A stretch of DNA of 55,296 bases from Hyphomicrobiales bacterium (GCA_021775525.1 JAJFHQ010000062.1:1-55296), one strand, 5' to 3'; shown: positions 7,051 to 15,968, counted from the first letter of the stretch. Numbers and translations are program-made. The notes: generated by a model not told the origin, from the letters alone.

Positions 7051-8067
7051 GTGCCATTGTGCGCATCAACAACTACTGATCACAGTCACTCGTCAGATGA
7101 GAGTGCTCGCCAAGAGGCGGTCGGGATACTTGCGCTGTCTACTTTAAAAGGCGTGGGATTCCAGACTTTGTGGCAGCTTGCTGAATCAGGCTATTCGTAC
7201 AGCCATATTTTGGCTTTGAATGACACCGAAGAAGTCGCTGACTTACTCAAGCTCCACGGTGCCCGTCTCGACAAAATGGTGCTCAACGATTGGGCTAGTG
7301 TTCGCCAGAGATTAATTGAACGCGGTCTGTCCCAGTTTGACAGGCTGGCCTCACAAAACATTTCAATCTTGACCCAAGCTCACCTCAAATATCCAAGCGC
7401 ACTATTGGAGCTCAATGATGCGCCACACTGGCTGTTCGTCCAGGGTAATGTTGATGTGCTCAATATGCCTTCAATCACAGTTGTCGGAACACGCGCTCCC
7501 TCAAAACATGGTCTATGGCTAACCGAATTTGTTGGGTACTGCTTGCATGAATGGCAGTGTCCAACAGTAAGTGGACTTGCAACGGGTATTGATCAGGGGA
7601 TCCATTTGGCAAGCATAGAGGCCAAGGTACCAACGATTGCTGTCTTAGGAACAGGAATCGATTCTGACTATCCTAAGAATGCTCAGTCAATGCGACATGA
7701 GATTCTGGAGGGCGGCGGCGCTCTCGTTACGGAGTATCTACTGCAAGAGAAATACAGCAAACAGAATTTCGTTCGTCGCAATCGGTTACAAGCGGCCCTA
7801 GGCCGAATTTTGATTCCTGTCGAATGGAAAGAGAAAAGTGGGACAGCTCACACAGTCCGCTTTGCAACCAAACTGAAGAGACCCGTAGCCGCACTGGCGG
7901 TGCCAAGTCGGTCACCGCACGAGGTCAATTTAACAGCAAATCTGGGGGGGAAGAACTCCAGACTATTCAAGATACCAGGGGAAGAACCTGCATTCAGAAC
8001 TTTCGTTACTACGGCACTTCGTGCAGCAGCGTACGTTAGACATACACAAACGAGTTTGTTTGATTAG
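7051..8067 (+). CDS. DprA/Smf-like protein, probable ShosA-type partner of a defence pair
   Basis: 338 residues, GTG start. It has an N-terminal helical (SAM/HhH-like) region, then a DprA Rossmann domain: GTRAPS at residues 147-152, SGLATGID at 174-181, VLGTGIDSDYP at 198-208, and the downstream NFVRRNRLQAALG and SGTAHTVRFA blocks. DprA normally loads RecA on single-stranded DNA during transformation. Here the gene sits 14 bases upstream of a HAD/phosphoribosyltransferase gene, the arrangement I recall for ShosTA, a toxin-antitoxin-like anti-phage system in which the DprA-like protein is the antitoxin. It has no clear DprA winged-helix tail. Hand-counted GC is low in this pair (about 37% at 8161-8220, against about 53% at 13081-13140), which suggests acquisition. 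Confidence 0.8.
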   Translation: MPLCASTTTDHSHSSDESARQEAVGILALSTLKGVGFQTLWQLAESGYSYSHILALNDTEEVADLLKLHGARLDKMVLNDWASVRQRLIERGLSQFDRLASQNISILTQAHLKYPSALLELNDAPHWLFVQGNVDVLNMPSITVVGTRAPSKHGLWLTEFVGYCLHEWQCPTVSGLATGIDQGIHLASIEAKVPTIAVLGTGIDSDYPKNAQSMRHEILEGGGALVTEYLLQEKYSKQNFVRRNRLQAALGRILIPVEWKEKSGTAHTVRFATKLKRPVAALAVPSRSPHEVNLTANLGGKNSRLFKIPGEEPAFRTFVTTALRAAAYVRHTQTSLFD

Positions 8068-8081
8068 TAGGCCATACAAAG

Positions 8082-9326
8082 ATGTATCAGTTGAAGGGCG
8101 CAGTCTTTTCACTCAGAGATGTGTTGGTGGTCCGGGGCACCATCGGCAATGACATTCTCGACGAAACTGTGAATCTGTTGCGCTTCATTTTGTCCAAACA
8201 AATACAACCAATCATTGTCAGCAACAGCAGTTGGCAATTCGTCGAGCAAAATAAATCCGCCCAACAGGTGCTATCCGAAATGGTTGGGCAAGAAATTCCC
8301 TACTATCAAGGCGGAAAAGACATGCCTGCCAAGCAAACGGCTAAGGCAATGCAGCATGTTCTAGATAAACATGGATGGAAACCGCAGGAGGTCATTTATA
8401 TTGGTTCGACGAAAGAGGACATGCAGGCAGCAAATAACGGAAGTCTTCTTTTCCTAAATGCAAACTGGCATGCAAAGAACAGTCCTTATGGTTTTGAATT
8501 TGATTCCCCTAAAGATGTCGCCCGCTTTATCGATTGCTGCTGCCTTGGCATAGGGGACTGGTTTTGGGCGCTAGAATCTGGACCACTGCGTGTGTATGCG
8601 ATAGCCCCGCTTGCAGAATATTCCAAGAGGTATCCAGGAGCCGCCAAGTATTCTGCAGACGCCAAACAAGCCGCAAAATTTGATCGCGGAGATTTTATAT
8701 ACTGGGGCCGTCTCATGGCGGCTCGAATTTACTTTTCTGGTCTTGGACAAGAAGCCGACTATGTCGCGCCGTACCCCGGGCACAAGCCGGATTCAAAAAA
8801 GCCTCTACTGACAAACGCATTAAGAATTGTGGGGGGCTCCCTTAAAGCACAATATCTTGACGATCTAATTGTGAGGCACACGCAAGCGCAGAAATCTAGC
8901 TCTGCAAGGAACCAGGGAATTGTGCTCGACCACATCAACCAACTTAATACGATTCGACTTAGGAAGGATCCTATTAGGACGGGACCGAAGCAAATGCGCT
9001 ATGTCAACTCTCCACTCAAGAAAGACAAGACAGTTATGGTGGTAGACGACATATGCACCCAAGGTTATTCAATAGAATCTGCGCGGGCGTTTATCGAAAC
9101 GACCGGCGCAAATGTAATTAGTGTTTGCTGGTTAAAGACGCCCGGTCCAAACCACTATGAACAAATCGAAAGCTTGGATCCGGGCATCGACAATCCGTAT
9201 AAACCGTACGAAGCCAAGGCGGTTAAGTCCAAGATCCACTCAAATGACGCAGGAATACGCAATGCAGGTGCTCCCGATGAAATCGCTGTTGTTTTTGCGC
9301 GCTACCGCGCTTGGGATTGGCCGTAG
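8082..9326 (+). CDS. Degenerate HAD plus phosphoribosyltransferase protein, probable ShosT-type toxin
   Basis: 414 residues. The N-terminal ~150 residues follow the HAD phosphatase pattern, but the catalytic positions are altered. The nucleophile block reads FSLRDVLV (residues 9-16) where active enzymes have FDxDGVL. The later block reads YIGSTKEDM where GD is usual. Motif II (IVSNSS) is kept. The C-terminal part has a type I phosphoribosyltransferase PRPP loop, VVDDICTQGYS, near residues 319-329. PRTases transfer ribose-5-phosphate from PRPP, usually to nucleobases. Together with the DprA-like gene upstream this matches ShosTA as I remember it, with this protein as the toxin. Its target is not visible from sequence. 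An alternative is a nucleotide-salvage enzyme, but the DprA pairing argues against that. Confidence 0.75.
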   Translation: MYQLKGAVFSLRDVLVVRGTIGNDILDETVNLLRFILSKQIQPIIVSNSSWQFVEQNKSAQQVLSEMVGQEIPYYQGGKDMPAKQTAKAMQHVLDKHGWKPQEVIYIGSTKEDMQAANNGSLLFLNANWHAKNSPYGFEFDSPKDVARFIDCCCLGIGDWFWALESGPLRVYAIAPLAEYSKRYPGAAKYSADAKQAAKFDRGDFIYWGRLMAARIYFSGLGQEADYVAPYPGHKPDSKKPLLTNALRIVGGSLKAQYLDDLIVRHTQAQKSSSARNQGIVLDHINQLNTIRLRKDPIRTGPKQMRYVNSPLKKDKTVMVVDDICTQGYSIESARAFIETTGANVISVCWLKTPGPNHYEQIESLDPGIDNPYKPYEAKAVKSKIHSNDAGIRNAGAPDEIAVVFARYRAWDWP

Positions 9327-9901
9327 TTAAGGCGTTGTTCCGGCATTTTCAACTTAACGACAAACAGACGCGAGAAGGAATTTTCTAGGTAGAATTGATC
9401 GACGATGATTGCTATTTGATTGCTGGAACGGAGAGCCCCAACTTTCAATTCGCTTAAGTCATTGAAAAAATGGAGCGGGCGATGAGATTCGAACTCACGA
9501 CTTCAACCTTGGCAACTTCAAGGAAGACCAAAGGGTTTTTTTAGCTGGCGGTATAGCGACCTGCATGATCGAACCAATTAGATCAGGCCGGCCACTCTCC
9601 CTCTCTCACCAATGAGATCACTTGGCAGCGGGTTTGACGTCGAGGGCTGCTGCAATTGCGCTCGAAACACTATCAGCAGTGAATATGAGCGCGGTGTCCA
9701 GATGCACTTAATCTGCGGATACACTCCTGCTTGCGCGTCCTAACGGGCCAACGATGGAGAAAGTGGAGTGTGTTATGGGGCCGCACCGACTCATAACAGC
9801 GATTGCGGACAAAGCAGCACAAAATTGATAAATTGTTACCTACAGCGTTACCTAAAGCCCCTAAGCGGGGCTGGAGATTTACCCTAACCTATTGAAAATA
9901 A
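9327..9901. other. Non-coding segment holding a tRNA-Gly scar
   Basis: 575 bases without a credible gene. It contains a 3' fragment of a tRNA-Gly (9471-9515), a short direct repeat GTTACCTA at 9835-9842 and 9847-9854, and a small hairpin with arms AGCCCC and GGGGCT (9856-9872). These fit a decayed integration site better than coding DNA. No integrase remains in view. Confidence 0.55.
9471..9515 (-). repeat. tRNA-Gly(GCC) 3' fragment, probable attachment-site remnant
   Basis: The reverse complement reads as the 3' part of a tRNA-Gly: anticodon loop TTGCCAA (anticodon GCC), the 3' arm of the anticodon stem, a variable region, a T arm with GTTCGAATC, the 3' acceptor strand CGCCCGC, discriminator T and CCA. 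The 5' half (acceptor 5' strand, D arm, 5' anticodon arm) is absent; the sequence beyond 9515 does not pair. The match stops inside the anticodon loop, a usual crossover site of tyrosine integrases. By the normal geometry the island side is to the right (beyond 9515) and the old chromosomal flank to the left. Confidence 0.75.
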
Positions 9902-9977
9902 TGGTGGAGCCAGACGGGATCGAACCGACGACCTCGTGAATGCCATTCACGCGCTCTCCCAACTGAGCTATGGCCCC
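9902..9977 (-). tRNA. tRNA-Ala (anticodon GGC)
   Basis: The reverse complement starts GGGGCCATAGCTCAGT and ends TGGCTCC-A-CCA. The acceptor arm GGGGCCA pairs with TGGCTCC (one G-T). The anticodon arm GTGAATGGCATTCAC has anticodon GGC, and the T loop is GGTTCGATCC. CCA is encoded (9902-9904). 76 nt, complete. Confidence 0.95.
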
Positions 9978-10102
9978 ACACTTTTCGCGGGTGCCGGAGG
10001 AGCCAGCATTCCGCATATGTCTTTAGTTAGGCTCCCGCGCTGGCGCGATCAAGCGAAACATGCCGGGCAACTGCCAGAGGGCCAGAACATTCAGATGGAC
10101 GT

Positions 10103-10555
10103 TCAGACACCGTCCTTGGGCTCGATCGGCGTTCCGATGATTCCACTCACATCCGAACCGCCTTTATCATCGTCGTCCTCAAGAAAGACATCCTGGTTGT
10201 CATCAGGAGGAATATCCGCACTATCATCATCCCCCAGATCTGCAAGCTTCGCGTCTTCGTCGACGTCTTCTTCGGCAGCCGCATCTTCGAGACTGACGAA
10301 TTCAGGGTCGGGCGGCGGTGGCTCGCCACCTGCCGCAGCTTCTGCTTCAACCACGGGTTCTTTAACCTCCGCAGGCTCTGCAGCTTTTTCAGGTTCCGGA
10401 GCCGCAGCGGCTTTCGGTTTCGGCTTAGGCTTCGGTTTATCTTCGACGAAAGGCGTTTCACACACCGGGCAAATGATCGGTGATTTGCCCAGGTCGTAGA
10501 ATTTCTTTTCACAGCTTTTACAAAGCCGCTTCGTCCCGCGTTTATCCTTAGACAT
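10103..10555 (-). CDS. TIGR02300-type (FYDLN acid) zinc-finger protein
   Basis: 150 residues from ATG 10555, preceded on its strand by GGGAAAG; an upstream in-frame start at 10615 is less likely. The N-terminus has two CxxC pairs (CKSC and CPVC) flanking FYDLG, a small zinc-ribbon typical of this alphaproteobacterial family. The rest is a Lys/Pro/Ala-rich linker and a very acidic tail (many Asp and Glu, residues 85-150), probably disordered. Function is not established as far as I know. It lies between tRNA-Ala and a divergent aroA, a neighbourhood I recall as common in alphaproteobacteria. Confidence 0.85.
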   Translation of the reverse strand: MSKDKRGTKRLCKSCEKKFYDLGKSPIICPVCETPFVEDKPKPKPKPKAAAAPEPEKAAEPAEVKEPVVEAEAAAGGEPPPPDPEFVSLEDAAAEEDVDEDAKLADLGDDDSADIPPDDNQDVFLEDDDDKGGSDVSGIIGTPIEPKDGV

Positions 10556-10751
10556 GAAGCTTTCCCAAATCGCGTGAATCGCCGGTTCCTTGCCATGATG
10601 AGACGCCGGTGTCAAAAGCTAAAAATGCATACGCACAACCGGAACTCGATGGACATTGACAGGCGCAGGGCCAAACGGCTCTATGGCGCCAACATTATCG
10701 GCCGTGTTATTTCGCTCCATTCAACACCCCATATACGCACATTTTGAGCAT

Positions 10752-12074
10752 ATGTCCGTCATGCTAACCTCAACAAGATCCGGCTCCCTGCAGGGCCATG
10801 TCCTCGTGCCAGGGGATAAATCCATCTCCCACAGGGCGCTCATCCTCGGAGCGCTGGCAACCGGCACCACGACAATCACAGGGCTTCTGGAGGGCGAGGA
10901 TGTGCTTGCCACCGGCACGGCACTGGCCGCACTGGGCGCGGGCGTGGAAAAAAAAGGGCCCACCTGGGTCGTACATGGGCGCGGCGTCAGTGGTCTCGCT
11001 GCGAAACCTGATACGCTCGACTTCGGCAATTCGGGCACTGGCGCCAGGCTGATGATGGGCGTTATTGCCGGGCAGGATGTTTGCACGGTCTTCACCGGCG
11101 ATGAATCGCTCTCCCGCCGCCCCATGGGGCGCGTCCTTGCACCATTGAAGCTCATGGGGCTGGGCGTCGAGGGCGATGGAGACACACTACCCCTGACACT
11201 CAGGGGAAGCACTGACCTGGTGCCAATCGTGTATGAGCTCCCGGTCCCTTCCGCACAGGTGAAATCCGCCGTGCTGCTGGCTGGCCTCCATGCGCCGGGA
11301 AAAACCTCTGTGATCGAGAGCGCGCCAACCCGCGACCATACCGAACGCATGCTGCGCCATTTCGGGGCCGAGCTGACGGTCTCTCGGGAGAGAAATGGCA
11401 CGGCCATCACCGTAAGCGGTGATGCGGAGCTGGTCGGCAACAACGTCGCCGTCCCCGGTGATCCCAGTTCCGCAGCCTTCCTGGTGGCGGCCGCACTCAT
11501 CACCGAAGGATCGCAGCTTACAATCAAAGGCGTGCTGGTGAACCCGACACGTACCGGTTTTTATGTGACGCTTAAAGAAATGGGCGCCGACATCCGCTAT
11601 GAGAATGAGCGCGAGGAAGGCGGCGAACCGGTGGCGGATATCGTCGTGACATCAAGCCCCCTGAAGGGCGTCAGCGTGCCGTCTGAGCGGGCGCCTTCCA
11701 TGATCGACGAATATCCCGTCCTGGCGGTCGTCGCGGCATTTGCTAACGGAGTAACACGCATGGAGGGTGTTGGCGAACTGCGCGTGAAAGAAAGCGACCG
11801 GCTGGCCTCCACGCTGGCAGGCTTGAAGGCATGCGGTGTGGACGCGGCCGCGGGCGAGGACACGCTTAAAGTACATGGCGGCAAGGGCGTGCCCGGGGGC
11901 GGACATATCGAAACCCACATGGACCACCGCATCGCCATGGCCTTTCTGGTCTTGGGACTGGCATCAGAAAACCCGGTGACAATCGACAATGCAGCGATTA
12001 TTGCCACGAGCTTCCCAGACTTCGTGGAAGTCATGCGCGCCGCAGGGGCGCAAATACAGCAATTGGAATCCTAG
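10752..12074 (+). CDS. aroA: 3-phosphoshikimate 1-carboxyvinyltransferase (class II EPSP synthase)
   Basis: 440 residues from ATG 10752; longer in-frame starts add a tail unlike the family. It makes EPSP from shikimate-3-phosphate and PEP in the cytoplasm (chorismate pathway). Clear blocks: [14 protein letters not shown] near the N-terminus, [26 protein letters not shown], and [10 protein letters not shown] near the C-terminus. The wording of these blocks matches the CP4-like class II enzymes. At the PEP-binding loop it reads NSGTGARL, with Gly where CP4 has the Ala linked to glyphosate tolerance, so it is predicted to be sensitive. It is followed four bases later by cmk, an old and widespread pairing. 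Confidence 0.95.
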   Translation: MSVMLTSTRSGSLQGHVLVPGDKSISHRALILGALATGTTTITGLLEGEDVLATGTALAALGAGVEKKGPTWVVHGRGVSGLAAKPDTLDFGNSGTGARLMMGVIAGQDVCTVFTGDESLSRRPMGRVLAPLKLMGLGVEGDGDTLPLTLRGSTDLVPIVYELPVPSAQVKSAVLLAGLHAPGKTSVIESAPTRDHTERMLRHFGAELTVSRERNGTAITVSGDAELVGNNVAVPGDPSSAAFLVAAALITEGSQLTIKGVLVNPTRTGFYVTLKEMGADIRYENEREEGGEPVADIVVTSSPLKGVSVPSERAPSMIDEYPVLAVVAAFANGVTRMEGVGELRVKESDRLASTLAGLKACGVDAAAGEDTLKVHGGKGVPGGGHIETHMDHRIAMAFLVLGLASENPVTIDNAAIIATSFPDFVEVMRAAGAQIQQLES

Positions 12075-12078
12075 AGCC

Positions 12079-12702
12079 ATGATTATCGCACTGGACGGCC
12101 CGGCAGCTTCGGGCAAAGGCACCCTGGCCAAAAAACTTGCCGCGCATTACGGGCTCGGTCATCTCGACACCGGCGCCCTCTACCGCGCCGTTGCACGCGA
12201 TATGATCGCAGCAGGCATGGCGCTGGACGATGAAGAGTCCGCCGCAAGAATTGCACAGGATATCGACCCCGGGTCCCTGGAAGACCCCGTTCTGCGCACC
12301 GCTGAGACAGGGGCCGCGGCCGCTCACGTGGCCAAGTTCAAGAACGTGCGTGCCGCACTGGTGAACTACCAGCGCAAATTTGCCGAACGCCCGGGTGGGG
12401 CGATTATCGAAGGCCGTGATATCGGCACGGTCGTGTGCCCCGGCGCAGATGTCAAAATCTTCATCGAAGCCTCGACCAAGGTGCGTGCAACCCGCCGCCA
12501 CACTGAGCTTATGGAGGCTGGAGAGGACATCTCCTACGATGAAATTCATGCCCAGATCGCGGCCCGGGACGAGCTGGACCGTTCTCGCGCTATTTCGCCT
12601 CTGGTCCCCGCTGAAGACGCACTCTTGCTCGATACCTCGGATTTGGGTATAGAAGCGGCGTTCAAGGCCGCTATCGAACTTATCGAGACCAACAGAGGAT
12701 AA
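12079..12702 (+). CDS. cmk: Cytidylate kinase
   Basis: 207 residues from ATG 12079, four bases after aroA; the ORF start 30 codons earlier lies inside aroA. It phosphorylates CMP and dCMP using ATP. The P-loop is DGPAASGKGT (residues 5-14), followed by the substrate block LDTGALYRAV and later EGRDIGTVVCPGADVKIF, all typical of Cmk. The gene order aroA-cmk-rpsA is conserved across many proteobacteria and supports the call. Probably co-transcribed with aroA. A 195-base gap then separates it from rpsA, which may have its own promoter. Confidence 0.95.
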   Translation: MIIALDGPAASGKGTLAKKLAAHYGLGHLDTGALYRAVARDMIAAGMALDDEESAARIAQDIDPGSLEDPVLRTAETGAAAAHVAKFKNVRAALVNYQRKFAERPGGAIIEGRDIGTVVCPGADVKIFIEASTKVRATRRHTELMEAGEDISYDEIHAQIAARDELDRSRAISPLVPAEDALLLDTSDLGIEAAFKAAIELIETNRG

Positions 12703-12897
12703 GGGATAGCGGGCCAATTGGTATGCCCGATCACGCTCATCTCTGACCCGGCAGACCATTTAGGCAATATCATGAATTAGAATATGAGCGCCGAGCCGGC
12801 ACGCTGCCGCTTTGGTTAAACAGAAGCACTAATTTGATGTCCCACCAAGCGAAACTCAATCGCAACGTGGCAAACAATCGGTCGATCAGGAGACCTG

Positions 12898-14874
12898 ATG
12901 AATCAACCCCAAGCAAGTGAACTCAACCCCACGCGCGATGATTTCGCCGCACTTCTAGAAGAATCAATGGGAGATTCGTCCCTCGCGGAAGGGTCCGTAA
13001 TCAAAGGCAAGGTCGTTGCCATCGAAAAGGACCTTGCTGTCGTCGATGTCGGCCTGAAGACCGAAGGCCGCGTGCCGCTGAAAGAATTTACCCTCCCCGG
13101 CCAGGAATCCTCCATCTCCGTAGGTGATGATGTCGAGGTCTATCTCGAGCGCGTCGAGAACGCACTGGGCGAGGCGGTCCTGTCCCGTGAAAAAGCGCGG
13201 CGCGAAGAAAGCTGGGTTCGGCTTGAAGAGAAATTCAAAAAGAATGAGCGCTGTGAAGGCGTCATCTTCAACAGGGTCAAGGGCGGCTTTACCGTCGATC
13301 TTGATGGCGCGGTTGCATTCCTTCCCGGAAGCCAGGTCGACATACGGCCCGTTCGCGACATCGGCCCCCTGATGAACACACCGCAGCCTTTCCAGATCCT
13401 CAAGATGGACCGCCGGCGCGGCAATATCGTCGTCTCGCGCCGCTCCATCCTCGAAGAGGCAAGGGCAGAACAGCGCAACGAGATCGTCGCCCAGCTGGAA
13501 GAAAATCAGGTCATTGAAGGCGTCGTCAAGAACATCACCGACTATGGTGCGTTTATCGACCTTGGTGGCATCGACGGCCTGCTGCATGTCACCGACATGG
13601 CCTGGCGTCGTGTCAGCCACCCGAGCGAGATCGTCAATGTTGGCGACAGCGTGAAGGTGCAGATTATCCGCATCAATCCCGATACCCAGCGTATCTCGCT
13701 TGGCATCAAACAACTCGAAGCCGACCCGTGGGAAGGCGTGGAAGCCAAGTATCCTATTGGCAACCGCATCACCGGCACCGTCACCAACATCACCGACTAT
13801 GGCGCGTTCGTCGAGCTTGAGTCCGGGGTTGAGGGCCTGATCCACGTCTCTGAAATGAGCTGGACCAAGAAGAACATCCATCCCGGCAAGATCGTTTCGA
13901 CCAGCCAGGAGGTTGAGGTCCAGGTGCTCGAGGTTGATCCTCAGAAGCGCCGGATTTCACTTGGGCTGAAGCAAATCCAGGAAAATCCGTGGACCGCGTT
14001 CGCGGACACACACAAGGCCGGTACTGAAGTAGAGGGCGCTATTCGTAACATCACCGAGTTCGGCCTGTTCGTCGGGCTGGATGGCGGTGTCGACGGTATG
14101 GTGCATCTGTCTGACCTGGACTGGTCCCGCTCCGGCGAAGAAGCAATTCAGGACTTCAAAAAGGGCGACATGGTGAAAGCCGTCGTGCTGGAAGCCGATG
14201 CGGAGAAAGAACGTATTTCTCTCGGCATCAAGCAACTCGGCGAAGACCCTCTCAAGGGAAGTGGTGGGCTGAAGAAGGGCACCCGGGTCACTTGCGAGAT
14301 CACCAAAGTCACGGACAACGGGCTGGAGGTCAAGCTTTCGGACAACGACATGTCCACCTTCATCCGCCGCTCCGATCTGTCGCGCGAGCGCTCCGAGCAA
14401 CGCCCGGAACGCTTTGCCGTCGGTGAAAAAGTGGACGGCGTTATCACCCAGATCGACGTTGCAGCCCGCAAGCTGACCATCTCGATCAAGGCGCTTGAGA
14501 TCGTCGAGGAAAAAGAAGCTGTCAAACAATATGGCTCGACCGTCAGTGGCGCATCGCTCGGTGACATCCTGGGAGCAGCCCTCGACAAGGCCAAGGATGA
14601 CGACGAGGACGAAGCCCCCGAGGCCGAAGCCAAGCCAGAGAAGGCCAAGGACAAGGATGACGGCGAGGATGATGCCCCCGAGGCCGAAGCCAAGCCAAAG
14701 AAGGCCAAAGCCAAGGCCAAGGATGACGGCGAGGACGATACCGCAAAGGCGGAGGATAAGCCTGAGCCGAAAAAGGCAAAGGCCAAACCCAAGGCGAAGG
14801 CGAAGGCAAAAGACAAAGCCGATACCCCGGCTGAGGATGACGGCAAAGACGCCGGAGAAAAAGACAAGGCCTGA
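12898..14874 (+). CDS. rpsA: 30S ribosomal protein S1 with an extended charged tail
   Basis: 658 residues, ATG with a strong AGGAG site (12888-12892). S1 brings mRNA to the 30S subunit through its S1 (OB-fold) RNA-binding repeats. Successive S1 domains are visible, with the recurring GxVxNITDYGAFV and ISLGIKQL blocks (about residues 190-500). Most S1 proteins are about 560 residues. This one carries an extra ~95-residue tail from about residue 562, built of near-repeats such as DDGEDDAPEAEAKPKKAKAK and ending in KDKA. The tail is low complexity, alternating acidic and Lys/Ala/Pro-rich, and probably disordered. Codon use there is repetitive (14580-14870). Confidence 0.95.
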   Translation: MNQPQASELNPTRDDFAALLEESMGDSSLAEGSVIKGKVVAIEKDLAVVDVGLKTEGRVPLKEFTLPGQESSISVGDDVEVYLERVENALGEAVLSREKARREESWVRLEEKFKKNERCEGVIFNRVKGGFTVDLDGAVAFLPGSQVDIRPVRDIGPLMNTPQPFQILKMDRRRGNIVVSRRSILEEARAEQRNEIVAQLEENQVIEGVVKNITDYGAFIDLGGIDGLLHVTDMAWRRVSHPSEIVNVGDSVKVQIIRINPDTQRISLGIKQLEADPWEGVEAKYPIGNRITGTVTNITDYGAFVELESGVEGLIHVSEMSWTKKNIHPGKIVSTSQEVEVQVLEVDPQKRRISLGLKQIQENPWTAFADTHKAGTEVEGAIRNITEFGLFVGLDGGVDGMVHLSDLDWSRSGEEAIQDFKKGDMVKAVVLEADAEKERISLGIKQLGEDPLKGSGGLKKGTRVTCEITKVTDNGLEVKLSDNDMSTFIRRSDLSRERSEQRPERFAVGEKVDGVITQIDVAARKLTISIKALEIVEEKEAVKQYGSTVSGASLGDILGAALDKAKDDDEDEAPEAEAKPEKAKDKDDGEDDAPEAEAKPKKAKAKAKDDGEDDTAKAEDKPEPKKAKAKPKAKAKAKDKADTPAEDDGKDAGEKDKA

Positions 14875-14932
14875 TTTGGCTTTATTTTAACGGCAACTGG
14901 TGCGGCGGATTTCACCCGCCAAGTGAGGCGAG

Positions 14933-15904
14933 ATGACGCTTCGGGCAGATTTTCTGGTCGACAGGCGGCGGCTCAAGCGCAGCATTACACTGTGGCGGCT
15001 GCTGGCCGTCATCGGTGCGCTCGTGCTGATCAGCGCGGTTGCCCTGCAAAGCGACCAGATCGCCGCTTCGATCGGCTACAAGCCGCATATCGCCCGCATC
15101 GATATTTCCGGGATTATCCGGGAAGACCGGGACCGGGACGAGTTGCTGAAGAAAATTTCAAAGTCCAATAACGTCGAAGGCGTGATCCTACGCATCAACA
15201 GCCCCGGCGGCACAACGGTTGGCGGGGAATCCCTGCACAACGCACTTTTGGAACTGGCCAAGGAAAAGCCGGTCGTGGCGGTGTTCTCCACCGTGGCGAC
15301 CTCGGCCGCCTACATGGCGGGCATCGCTTCTGATCATATTATTGCACGCGGTTCATCAATCACCGGCTCGGTCGGCGTCATTCTGCAATGGGCCGAGGTG
15401 ACCGAGATGCTGAACAAGCTCGGCATCAAGATGGAGGAAGTCAGAAGCGGACCGCTGAAGGCCGTCCCCTCGCCATTCCGCCCAATCGACGAGCAGGGGC
15501 GAGAAGTCACGAAAGAGATGGTTCTGGAGGCCAAGACCTGGTTCCTGGGTATGGTGGGCAAACGGCGTTCGCTCGACCCCCAGAGCGTCCCCGGACTGAC
15601 CGATGGGCGCATTTATTCCGGACGCCAGGCCCTGCAGCACAAGCTGATTGATCAGCTTGGCGGTGAAGATGACGCCGTTAAGTGGATGGAAGAAAAACGC
15701 CAGGTTAAAAAAGACCTTGAAATTATCGACTGGGAGGTCAGTTCCTCCAACTCTGCGGGAATCTTCTCCAAAGCAGCGAAAAAGCTCCTCGCATGGACAG
15801 GATTACCTCCCTCAATACACGACGCAGTGCTCGGACCCGGAAACCCGTTAGAGCGAGTACAGCTTGACGGCTTGGTCTCCGTTTGGCACGTTCAGGGTAA
15901 TTGA
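14933..15904 (+). CDS. sppA: Signal peptide peptidase SppA (short, 36 kDa type)
   Basis: 323 residues, ATG with GAGG just upstream. A single membrane segment near residues 20-42 anchors it to the inner membrane with the protease domain outside. It degrades signal peptides left after export. The S49 features are present: NSPGGT block, catalytic Ser in VATSAAYMAG, and general-base Lys in GPLKAVPSPFRP, giving the Ser-Lys dyad. This is the short single-domain form, not the 67 kDa E. coli form. It lies between rpsA and ihfB, a common alphaproteobacterial order. Confidence 0.92.
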   Translation: MTLRADFLVDRRRLKRSITLWRLLAVIGALVLISAVALQSDQIAASIGYKPHIARIDISGIIREDRDRDELLKKISKSNNVEGVILRINSPGGTTVGGESLHNALLELAKEKPVVAVFSTVATSAAYMAGIASDHIIARGSSITGSVGVILQWAEVTEMLNKLGIKMEEVRSGPLKAVPSPFRPIDEQGREVTKEMVLEAKTWFLGMVGKRRSLDPQSVPGLTDGRIYSGRQALQHKLIDQLGGEDDAVKWMEEKRQVKKDLEIIDWEVSSSNSAGIFSKAAKKLLAWTGLPPSIHDAVLGPGNPLERVQLDGLVSVWHVQGN

Positions 15905-15968
15905 AGCGCCGTAAAAACTAATAAGAGCAAAGAGATAGGCGAAGTGGGAGGCAGTCTGGGGTCGCGTC

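Noticed and set aside
7051-8067. Housekeeping DprA for natural transformation
   Set aside because: The partner gene, the low GC and the missing winged-helix tail fit a defence pair better. Not fully excluded without the rest of the genome.
9936-10499. 187-codon plus-strand frame starting inside tRNA-Ala
   Set aside because: It overlaps the tRNA and is the Ser-rich complement of the acidic tail of the FYDLN gene.
14580-14874. CRISPR-like or satellite repeat at the end of rpsA
   Set aside because: The repeats are irregular and keep the reading frame, encoding a low-complexity protein tail.
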